From the NCBI GenBank assembly GCA_003565155.1, contig PXDB01000117.1, positions 1-60,187 of the forward strand: a stretch of DNA of 60,187 bases, written 5' to 3'. The stretch comes from Nitriliruptoraceae bacterium. Its GTDB lineage: Bacteria; Actinomycetota; Nitriliruptoria; Nitriliruptorales; Nitriliruptoraceae. Every line of letters begins with the position of its first letter. The stretch's first letter is position 1. The notes under the pieces are model-generated. The model searched no databases and was not told where the DNA came from. It was given only the letters and a program-made list of their open reading frames with translations. Both the position numbers and the translations under genes were made by a program. Shown in pieces: positions 54,208 to 60,187 of this stretch.

Positions 54208-55054
54208 GGCCACGGGCAGCCTCGGAGATGCGGATCGACAGCCGTCTGACGCGCCCCGCACGGTTGTCGTGACGGGTGCAAGCAGCGGAGTGGGGAGATC
54301 GATCGTCGAGCACCTCGCTGGACGGTTCAGGGTGATCGCCGCCGCGCGCAGGATCGACCGGATGGAGCAGAGCTTCGGGGCCGATCCGAACGTCGAGATC
54401 CACGGTCTCGACCTTGAGGATCATGCGGCGGTACGGCAGTTCTGCGATGCACTCCTCTCACGAGAAGAAGCCATCGGCTTCGTCGTGAACAACGCGGGGA
54501 TCAACCGACCGGGCGGCATCCTCGAGATCGAGGACCAGGCCCTGCGCGCCTCGATCCAGGTGAACGCGCTGGCGCCGCTCACCATCATGCAGGCCTTCCT
54601 GCCGGACATGACGCGACGTGGCTTCGGTCGCATCGTGAACGTGACGTCGGGAGCGCCGCTGAACTGCTTCGCCGGCTTCGGCGCCTACAGCGGTTCCAAG
54701 GCGCTCCTCAACGCGCTCACGGTGACAGCGGCACGTGAGTTCGAGGGTGCGAACATCCGCATCAACCTCATGAGTCCCGGTCCGGTGCGATCCGAGATGG
54801 CCCCCGAAGCGCCGATGGCGCCCGAGGCCTGCCACCCCACGCTGGACTACCTCATGCAGAGCGATCCGGGAGTCCCAACCGGCCGGTTCTTCTGGCTCGG
54901 CTACGAGGTACCGCTCGTGCCTGCGCTCGCGATCGATTGGTTGAACGGTCGAGCCAGCGGCCTTGAGCAGGTCGCGGTTGACCGATGCCGATCTGTCGCG
55001 CAGGAGGTCGACGATCGAACGGGTGAGGACCGAGAAGACCATCGGCCTGCGTGA
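54194..55054 (+). CDS. SDR-family oxidoreductase, second in the locus
   Basis: About 286 residues. TVVVTGASSGVGRSIVEHL binds the dinucleotide; FVVNNAGINRPGGI, RIVNVTSGAPLNCFAGFGAYSGSKALLNALT (catalytic Ser, Tyr, Lys) and INLMSPGPVRSEMAPEAP follow. The C-terminus is longer than usual (WLNGRASGLEQVAVDR). ATG 54194 has AGGGGG close upstream and overlaps the Gfo/Idh gene by 14 bases. It is the last gene of the + strand nonulosonic run and is followed by a strong hairpin. The substrate is unknown. Confidence 0.78.
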   Translation: MVTGEATGSLGDADRQPSDAPRTVVVTGASSGVGRSIVEHLAGRFRVIAAARRIDRMEQSFGADPNVEIHGLDLEDHAAVRQFCDALLSREEAIGFVVNNAGINRPGGILEIEDQALRASIQVNALAPLTIMQAFLPDMTRRGFGRIVNVTSGAPLNCFAGFGAYSGSKALLNALTVTAAREFEGANIRINLMSPGPVRSEMAPEAPMAPEACHPTLDYLMQSDPGVPTGRFFWLGYEVPLVPALAIDWLNGRASGLEQVAVDRCRSVAQEVDDRTGEDREDHRPA

Positions 55055-55080
55055 CGGGGAGTTCGGGTCTCCTAGCGGCT

Positions 55081-55113
55081 GACGATCGGCGCCGGGGACA
55101 GGCGCCGATCGTC
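55081..55113. terminator. Bidirectional terminator at the end of the nonulosonic locus
   Basis: A perfect 13-bp stem (GACGATCGGCGCC and its complement) with a 7-base loop GGGGACA lies between the convergent SDR and FMN-reductase genes, 26 bases past the SDR stop. Confidence 0.75.
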
Positions 55114-55208
55114 GCGTCGATCCCGTCAGTGCGCAGCGTTCGTTCGCAGCGAACGTCGGTTGTACGGCTCCGGGCGGACCAGGCCCGATCATCTGCGCAT
55201 GCGCGTGT

Positions 55209-55943
55209 CTACCGGTACTCGGGGTTCGGGTCGTCGAAGCGGCAGCCGGCGTCCCACAGCGCGCGCTGGTTGCCGTGGGCGGGGAACCCTCCCGCGTCCT
55301 TGAGCAGGCGGGCCATGTGCAGCAGGTTCCAGGTCATGAAGGTGGTGTTGCGGTGGGTGAAGTCGTTCTCCGGGCCGCCGGAGCCCTCGTCGGCGTAGGA
55401 CGGGCCGGGGCCGACCTCGCCCAGCCAGGCCGCGTCGGCTTGGGGCGGGATCACGTAGCCGAGGTGCTGAAGGCTGTAGAGCAGGTTCATCGCGCAGTGC
55501 TTGGCGCCGTCCTCGTTCCCGGTGACGAGTACGCCCGCGGTGCGGCCGTAGTAGGCGTACTGCCCGGCGTCGTTCAGCAGCCCGGAGTTGCCGTACAGGC
55601 GCTCGACGACCTGTGTGGCGACCGAGGACTTCTCCCCCAACCAGATGGGGGTGAGGAGCACCAGGATGTCGGCGGCCATGACCCGCTCGAAGATGGCGGG
55701 CCACTCGTCGCGGTCGGCGCCGTGCTCGGTCATGTCGGGTTGGACGCCGTACGCGAGGTGGTGGTCGACCGCGCGGATGCGGTCCACCTCGACACCGTGA
55801 TCCTGCATGATGCGGATCGAGCGCTCCGCTAGCACCTCGGTGTGGGAGAGCTGCGGTGACGGCTTGAGCGTGCAGTTGAGGAACACCGCGCGCAGATCGT
55901 CGTAGCGGGCAGACGACGTGGGCGGGGGCTGCGCAGGTGGCAT
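55209..55943 (-). CDS. NADPH-dependent FMN reductase / flavodoxin-fold oxidoreductase
   Basis: A 244-residue flavodoxin-like protein. The first strand and phosphate loop are AVFLNCTLKPSPQLSHTEVLAERSI; then ADILVLLTPIWLGEKSSVATQVVERLYG and GVLVTGNEDGAKHCAMNLLYSLQHLGYVIPP, the typical FMN-binding segments. Such enzymes reduce quinones, azo dyes or flavins with NAD(P)H in the cytosol. ATG 55943 gives a normal N-terminus with AGGA about eight bases upstream. It diverges from the ECF sigma gene, sharing a 246-base intergenic region, and may belong to the same redox response. Confidence 0.8.
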   Translation of the reverse strand: MPPAQPPPTSSARYDDLRAVFLNCTLKPSPQLSHTEVLAERSIRIMQDHGVEVDRIRAVDHHLAYGVQPDMTEHGADRDEWPAIFERVMAADILVLLTPIWLGEKSSVATQVVERLYGNSGLLNDAGQYAYYGRTAGVLVTGNEDGAKHCAMNLLYSLQHLGYVIPPQADAAWLGEVGPGPSYADEGSGGPENDFTHRNTTFMTWNLLHMARLLKDAGGFPAHGNQRALWDAGCRFDDPNPEYR

Positions 55944-56189
55944 GGTGGTAGTCCTGGAGGTGAGGGACGGGGTGCGTGAGGCGGTGCGGGCGTTGCGCGG
56001 GGAGCAGTGGGAGTCGGGCACCATCCTGCGACGGAACGACCTCCGACAGCAACCCGCTCGGCCCCTCGACGCTTCCACGGCTCCCGCACTGCCACTGGAC
56101 CGCTGCCGGTGCTGGGTGTGGCGCCGAGCCGGCTGGACGCTTCGGCGCGGTGCCGAACCGGTTGCGCGTGTCCGTTAGCGTGGGCCGCG

Positions 56190-56729
56190 ATGGCGACGTC
56201 CCCGCAGCTCGAGCGTTTCCGGGAGTTGGTGCTCCCGGAACTCGACCTGCTGTACCGCGTCGCGCTCCGCCTCACCCGTGCGCCAGCACCGGCCGAGGAT
56301 CTGGTCCATGACACCCTCGAGCGGGCGCTGCGGGCCTTCGACGGCTTCGATGGCCGCCATCCGCGGGCCTGGCTGCTGACGATCCTGCGCAACACCCACC
56401 GCAACGACCTGCGACGGCACCGCCCCGATCTGCTCGACCAGCAGGATGCGGAGCGCCTGCCCTCGGGCGGAGGTCACGAGGTCGAGGACGCGACCGCCAC
56501 CCAGGCGCTGGCATCGCAGTTCGACCCCGCGCTGCGCAGGGCGATCCGGGGCTTGAGCGCGCGGCACCGTGCCGTGCTGGTGCTGGTCGACATCGATGGC
56601 CTGACCTACCGCGAAGCAGCCGAGGTGCTCGCGGTGCCGGTGGGTACGGTGATGAGCCGGTTGCACCGGGCGCGTCGGAAGGTCCGCTCTCGCCTCGAGG
56701 CGGCAGGACACCCGGAGGTGGACGGATGA
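56190..56729 (+). CDS. ECF-type RNA polymerase sigma factor
   Basis: A 179-residue sigma-70 family ECF factor. Region 2 is visible as LDLLYRVALRLTRAPAPAEDLVHDTLERALRAF followed by HPRAWLLTILRNTHRNDLRR; region 4 is LRRAIRGLSARHRAVLVLVDIDGLTYREAAEVLAVPVGTVMSRLHRARRKVRSRL. The spacing suits an ECF12/SigR-like group. ATG 56190 has only a weak ribosome-binding site, so the mRNA may start close to the ATG. The stop overlaps the anti-sigma start (ATGA), a classic coupled pair. Confidence 0.9.
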   Translation: MATSPQLERFRELVLPELDLLYRVALRLTRAPAPAEDLVHDTLERALRAFDGFDGRHPRAWLLTILRNTHRNDLRRHRPDLLDQQDAERLPSGGGHEVEDATATQALASQFDPALRRAIRGLSARHRAVLVLVDIDGLTYREAAEVLAVPVGTVMSRLHRARRKVRSRLEAAGHPEVDG

Positions 56730-57016
56730 GGTGGTCGCGCCGACCTGCCACGCCGCTGCCTGCGGAGCCGTCCTGTGCCCAGGTGGCCGAGGTGCTGCAG
56801 GCCTACCTCGACGGTGAGCTCGGACCGCAGGACGCCGGGCTGGTCGCTGCCCACCTCGAGCACTGCGAGCGGTGTCAGATCGAGGCCGCCACCTACGAGC
56901 GCGTGATCGCCGCGATCCGGCGCCAACGTCCGCCGGCGCCACCCGAGGTCACCGACCGACTCACGAGGCTGCTGGACGAGTTGGCGCCACCGGACGAGGG
57001 ATCGTCACGTCCGTGA
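56726..57016 (+). CDS. Zinc-finger anti-sigma factor (RsrA-like)
   Basis: A 96-residue protein with the zinc anti-sigma (ZAS) pattern: an early Cys in [17 protein letters not shown], then HLEHCERC with the H-x3-C-x2-C type ligands (about residues 47-54). In RsrA-type proteins disulfide stress forms a bond between these Cys, expels zinc and frees the sigma factor. The C-terminal part has a helix with [11 protein letters not shown]. Translation is coupled to the sigma factor. Partners and stress signal are inferred from this and the downstream disulfide reductase. Confidence 0.82.
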   Translation: MRWSRRPATPLPAEPSCAQVAEVLQAYLDGELGPQDAGLVAAHLEHCERCQIEAATYERVIAAIRRQRPPAPPEVTDRLTRLLDELAPPDEGSSRP

Positions 57017-57100
57017 CCGCGCGCCGGGTCGTGCAGTGGTCCGGCCACGGGGTGGAAGAGCGCGCCGCTGCGGCGGGTTGCCCCCGTACGCGCTGTGGCC

Positions 57101-57124
57101 ACCTCCGTCATCGTTGACGGAGGT
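57101..57124 (+). terminator. Terminator of the sigma/anti-sigma pair
   Basis: A perfect 10-bp stem (ACCTCCGTCA and TGACGGAGGT) with a 4-base loop TCGT, followed by CTTCCC, lies 84 bases past the anti-sigma stop and 45 bases before the next gene. Confidence 0.65.
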
Positions 57125-57169
57125 CTTCCCGGCCACGCGACCGCACGACGGGACCGTAGGAGTATGGAG

Positions 57170-58576
57170 ATGCCCGACAGCTACGACGTGATCGTGATCG
57201 GCGCCGGCCCGGCCGGCGAGAACGCCGCCGACTATGCCCGACAGCACGGCCTGAACGTGGCCATCGTGGAGTCGGACCTGGTGGGTGGCGAGTGCAGCTA
57301 CTGGGGCTGCATGCCCTCCAAGGCGCTGCTACGACCCACGGAGGCCCTCGCCGCGGTCAGTCGGGTCCCGGCCGCGGCCCCCGCCGTCACCGGCGAGGTC
57401 GATGTCGACGCCGTGCTGCGCAGCCGCGACGCCTTCACCTCCTCGTGGGAGGATGACGGACAGGCGCAGTGGCTCGACGCCGTCGAGGTCGACCTGCTGC
57501 GCGGACACGGCCGTCTTGCCGGCGAACACCTCGTCGAGGTGACCGGCGCCCACGGCGAGGTCACCCGTTACGAGGCGACCCGCGGCGTGGTGGTGGCGGT
57601 GGGCTCGCGCGCCGCCGTCCCACCCATCCCGGGTCTGGCCGAGGTCGCGACGTGGGACAACCGGGACGTCACCGCGGTCAAGGACATCCCCGAGCGGCTC
57701 CTGGTGCTCGGCGGCGGGGTGATCGGGGTGGAGATGGCACAGGCCGTGCGTCGGCTGGGTGCGTCCGAGGTCACGATCATCGAGGCGCTCGACGGTCTGC
57801 TGGCCAACGAGGAGCCCTTCGTCAGCGACGAGCTCGTGGCGGCGCTGGAGGCCGACGGCATCACGGTCGCGCTGGGCGCGCGGGCCGAGCAGGTCGAACG
57901 CCAGGGCACCGACGGTCCGGTCACCGTCACCCTGGCCGGTGGCCACGAACTGGTCGGCGACGAGCTCCTGGTCGCCGTGGGCCGCCTGGCTCCCACCGAC
58001 GACCTCGGGCTGGACACGGTCGGTGTCGAAGCGGGACGGGGAGGCTTCATCGAGGTGGACGACCACCTCCGCGTGCCGGGGCACGACTGGCTGTACGTCG
58101 TGGGTGACACCAACGGGCGTGCGCTGCTCACCCACCAGGGGAAGTACCAGGCTCGGCTGGTCGGTGACGCCCTGGCCGGTGTCGTGGTCGATCCTGCCTG
58201 GGCTGACCACGCGGCCGTACCGCGGGTCGTCTTCACCGACCCCCAGGTCGCCGCGGTGGGGCTGACCGCGCGGACCGCTGCGGAGGCCGGCCATGACGTG
58301 CTGACCACGAGCTTCGACGTGGGTCACACCGCTGGTGGTGCGCTGCACGGCACCGGGACGAGCGGGACCGCCCAGCTGGTCATCGACCGCCAGCAGCGGA
58401 CCATCATCGGGGCGACCTTCGTCGGCCCGGGCGTCGGCGAGCTGCTCCACGCCGCCACCATCGCCGTCGTCAGCGAGGTCACCATCGACCGACTCTGGCA
58501 CGCCGTCCCGTCCTTCCCGACGATGTCGGAGGTGTGGCTGCGGCTGCTCGAGCAGGTCCGCGCGCAGGAACTCTGA
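57170..58576 (+). CDS. Pyridine nucleotide-disulfide oxidoreductase (class I)
   Basis: A 468-residue flavoprotein disulfide reductase. The FAD site is [18 protein letters not shown], the redox-active pair is in [16 protein letters not shown] (Cys-x4-Cys), the NAD(P) site is [20 protein letters not shown] contacts lie at [16 protein letters not shown], and the C-terminal interface has [19 protein letters not shown] with the catalytic His region. Substrate could be a low-molecular thiol disulfide or a metal or lipoyl group; it is not a clear mycothione or glutathione reductase. ATG 57170 has AGGAG exactly seven bases upstream; ATG 57164 sits only one base from that site and is excluded. Confidence 0.85.
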   Translation: MPDSYDVIVIGAGPAGENAADYARQHGLNVAIVESDLVGGECSYWGCMPSKALLRPTEALAAVSRVPAAAPAVTGEVDVDAVLRSRDAFTSSWEDDGQAQWLDAVEVDLLRGHGRLAGEHLVEVTGAHGEVTRYEATRGVVVAVGSRAAVPPIPGLAEVATWDNRDVTAVKDIPERLLVLGGGVIGVEMAQAVRRLGASEVTIIEALDGLLANEEPFVSDELVAALEADGITVALGARAEQVERQGTDGPVTVTLAGGHELVGDELLVAVGRLAPTDDLGLDTVGVEAGRGGFIEVDDHLRVPGHDWLYVVGDTNGRALLTHQGKYQARLVGDALAGVVVDPAWADHAAVPRVVFTDPQVAAVGLTARTAAEAGHDVLTTSFDVGHTAGGALHGTGTSGTAQLVIDRQQRTIIGATFVGPGVGELLHAATIAVVSEVTIDRLWHAVPSFPTMSEVWLRLLEQVRAQEL

Positions 58577-58650
58577 GGGCCACGCCAACCCGGCGCTGGG
58601 CAGTGGAACCGCCCAGCCCCGTTCGTGTACCTGCCACCGGGATGGTCGTG

Positions 58651-58692
58651 CCACGCGTCGCGCCAGCGCAGGAGCGCTGGCGCGACGCGTGG
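58651..58692. terminator. Perfect 19-bp bidirectional hairpin
   Basis: Two 19-base arms starting CCACGCGTCG and ending CGACGCGTGG are perfectly complementary around a 4-base loop AGGA. It separates the convergent disulfide-oxidoreductase and AhpD-like genes and can end both transcripts. Confidence 0.75.
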
Positions 58693-58715
58693 CGGCTCCG
58701 GCCACCGTGTGGTGG

Positions 58716-59261
58716 TCAGTCCAGGTCGGGTGCCGGCGGGAGGTCGAGTTCCGTGCCGACGAGATGGGTGAAGTAGTTGGTCATGGTCGTTCGGACCACC
58801 TCGGCGTAGGCCTCCAGGATCTCCTGCTCGGACCATCCCGCCTCGACCGCGGTCTTCCAGGTGGTGTCCTCGACGTAGCCCCGGTTGTCGGCGATCTCCC
58901 GCGCGACGTCCAGCAGCGCGGTCAGCTTCTGGTCGCCCGGCAGGCCGCCACGGCGGATGTCCTTCGTGTCCTCCTCGGAGTGACCGGCGGCTCTGGCGGC
59001 GCCGGTGTAGGCGGCCTGGCAGTACTCGCAGTCGTTGGCGTGGGCGACAGCGAGGTGGATGGCCCTCCGGACGGCGACGTCGAGCGTGGAGTGCTCCTGC
59101 AGGAGACGTTCCGTCGTGGCGTACAGCTCGAGCAGCGTCGGGGAGTGGGCCATCTGGGCGTGGATGTTGATGACCTTGCCGACCTGCTGGCCCAGGGCCG
59201 TCAGGGTCGCCTGGCTGCCGGCCGGCGCGTCGCTCACGGTGTGGACGGGGACTCTTGGCAC
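58716..59261 (-). CDS. AhpD-like carboxymuconolactone decarboxylase-family protein
   Basis: A 181-residue helical protein. The core SAIHLAVAHAN-like segment (VRRAIHLAVAHANDCEYCQAAYTGAARAAG) carries the redox pair CEYC; AhpD-type proteins use such Cys residues with a nearby His to reduce peroxides, but the usual His after the second Cys is Tyr here. The following VLDVAREIADNRGYVEDTTWKTAVEAGWSEQEILEAYAEV is typical for the family. GTG 59261 has AGGAGG four bases upstream. It fits the redox neighbourhood; the actual activity may be altered. Confidence 0.82.
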   Translation of the reverse strand: MPRVPVHTVSDAPAGSQATLTALGQQVGKVINIHAQMAHSPTLLELYATTERLLQEHSTLDVAVRRAIHLAVAHANDCEYCQAAYTGAARAAGHSEEDTKDIRRGGLPGDQKLTALLDVAREIADNRGYVEDTTWKTAVEAGWSEQEILEAYAEVVRTTMTNYFTHLVGTELDLPPAPDLD

Positions 59262-59480
59262 GGTTCCTCCTGTGCGGTTGCGGTGTCAACGAGGGCAACC
59301 GATGTCGGCCCGGAACCCTTCCAGCCGGGGCGGTCCTGACGGCAGCGGTGGTGGGTCGCCCCGGCTCGCGGTCGACGGGGACGGCGTGGCGAGCCCGGGG
59401 GAAGCAACGGGGTCGGTGCGCTGTTCCCCGTGACGAACATCACGACGTCGCCGCGTGGCGACGCGAGGAGGGAGACGACG

Positions 59481-59984
59481 ATGCATTCTTTGCTGCAGCG
59501 GATCGCGATCGGCGCTGTTGCCGGCGTGGTGGGCACGGTGGCCATGGACCTCGTGTGGTACGGCCGCTACCGCCGCGCCGGTGGGGAGGACGGCCCGTTG
59601 GCCTGGGAGTTCGCCGGGTCGGTTGCTTCGTTCGAGGAGGCCTCGGCACCCGGTCAGGTCGGCAAGCGCATGGCCGATGCGGTCGGGGTTGGACTCCCCG
59701 ACAGCTCGGCGGCGGCCACCACCAACGCCATGCACTGGCTCACTGGCGTGGGCTACGGCATCGGGCACGCCGTGCTCCTGCACGACCGGCCACCGTTGCT
59801 CGGCGGCGTGGCCACCGGCGTCGGTGCGGTTGCGAACAGCTACGCCACGCTGGGTGCGATGGGCGTCTACGAACCGGTGTGGAAGTACGACGCGGCCACG
59901 GTGGCCAAGGACGTGTCGGCCCACGTCGTCTTCGGCGTCGCCACGAGCCTGGCCTACCGGCTCCTGTCAGGGAGATCCGACTGA
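59481..59984 (+). CDS. Membrane protein of unknown function
   Basis: A 167-residue protein with a first helix IAIGAVAGVVGTVAMDLVWYGRY and two or three further hydrophobic segments (MHWLTGVGYGIGHAVLLH, LLGGVATGVGAVANSYATLGAMGVY and VSAHVVFGVATSLAYRLL). Gly- and Ala-rich packing and small loops suggest an integral membrane protein. No family is assigned. ATG 59481 has GGAG about seven bases upstream and is preferred over an in-frame ATG at 59430. Confidence 0.65.
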   Translation: MHSLLQRIAIGAVAGVVGTVAMDLVWYGRYRRAGGEDGPLAWEFAGSVASFEEASAPGQVGKRMADAVGVGLPDSSAAATTNAMHWLTGVGYGIGHAVLLHDRPPLLGGVATGVGAVANSYATLGAMGVYEPVWKYDAATVAKDVSAHVVFGVATSLAYRLLSGRSD

Positions 59985-60067
59985 CGTGGGAGCGCAGGTC
60001 TGGCGGACCCAACCCGCGCCGAGGTGAGCTGGGCACAGGAGTCCAGCCCGGTGGTCCGCTGCAGACC

Positions 60068-60087
60068 TAGCCCGAGTTTCCGGGCTA
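60068..60087. repeat. Palindrome near the right edge, possible mobile-element end
   Basis: A 7-bp inverted repeat TAGCCCG-N6-CGGGCTA is followed by sequence with a different, less GC-rich texture up to the window edge and no gene. It could be the tip of an insertion sequence or just a hairpin; the other end lies outside the window. Confidence 0.3.
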
Positions 60088-60187
60088 TCGGGTTCGTCGC
60101 TGGCTGGTTGAGGGTCTCGTGAGCGGCGGTTTGCTGGCCTGACCTGCATGTTCGTGGTGGAGGGTGCTTGCTTCAGTCGCCTCGGTC

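Noticed and set aside
1..60187. tRNA or rRNA genes, riboswitches, complete insertion sequences, integrase with att sites
   Set aside because: No cloverleaf, rRNA, known riboswitch core, transposase or integrase was recognised by reading the gaps; a covariance-model scan was not possible here.

Overview
The window is bacterial chromosome with very high GC, many GTG and TTG starts, tight overlapping operons and GC-rich hairpin terminators. Gene content (RsrA-like anti-sigma factor, class I fructose-bisphosphate aldolase, several P450s, actinobacterial-style lipoproteins and membrane proteins) points to an actinobacterium. The set of cation pumps, antiporter-like subunits and a very acidic surface protein would suit a salt- or alkali-exposed member, possibly near Nitriliruptoria/Euzebya. 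That placement is inference; there is no rRNA or other marker gene here.

Layout. (1) 0-5 kb, mostly + strand: tail of a cold-shock protein, thymidine kinase, two overlapping MutS-like ATPases, a DoxX-type membrane protein and a small-multidrug-export-type membrane protein. (2) 5-9 kb, - strand: an HDOD protein with most of its EAL domain deleted, a 4-hydroxybutyrate-type CoA-transferase and a cytochrome P450. (3) 9.3-18.5 kb: one giant secreted wall protein of 3059 residues with about 19 DUF11-like units. (4) 18.8-29.8 kb, - strand: a cation-homeostasis block with a winged-helix regulator, a 32-codon leader ORF, a small membrane protein, three antiporter-like (ND2/ND4/ND5 type) subunits, a P-type ATPase and a DoxX protein; a class I aldolase lies beside it. 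(5) 29.8-36.7 kb, - strand: second P450, HEXXH lipoprotein, a second P-type ATPase very like the first, and an unrecognised conserved-looking protein. (6) 36.7-42.9 kb: a gene-poor, lower-GC stretch with decayed pieces (OmpA-type and ChrA-type remnants), a group 4 glycosyltransferase, a P-loop protein and an unrecognised polysaccharide-locus protein. (7) 42.9-55.1 kb: a nonulosonic (legionaminic-type) acid locus. (8) 55.2-60.2 kb: a redox block with an FMN reductase, ECF sigma and zinc anti-sigma factor, pyridine-nucleotide disulfide oxidoreductase, AhpD-like protein and a membrane protein.

How region 7 works together: PtmE (CBS plus nucleotidyltransferase) would activate the hexosamine, LegB dehydrates, LegC transaminates, LegG epimerises and hydrolyses, LegI condenses with PEP and LegF adds CMP. 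The usual LegH acetyltransferase is not seen. A formyltransferase sits co-transcribed with LegI, and a cytosolic NodB deacetylase pair flanks the cluster; the second deacetylase has lost its catalytic and metal-binding residues. The best candidates for undescribed biology are this predicted N-formylated nonulosonic acid route with its pseudo-deacetylase, and the stand-alone triple antiporter operon with a shared operator-like dyad.
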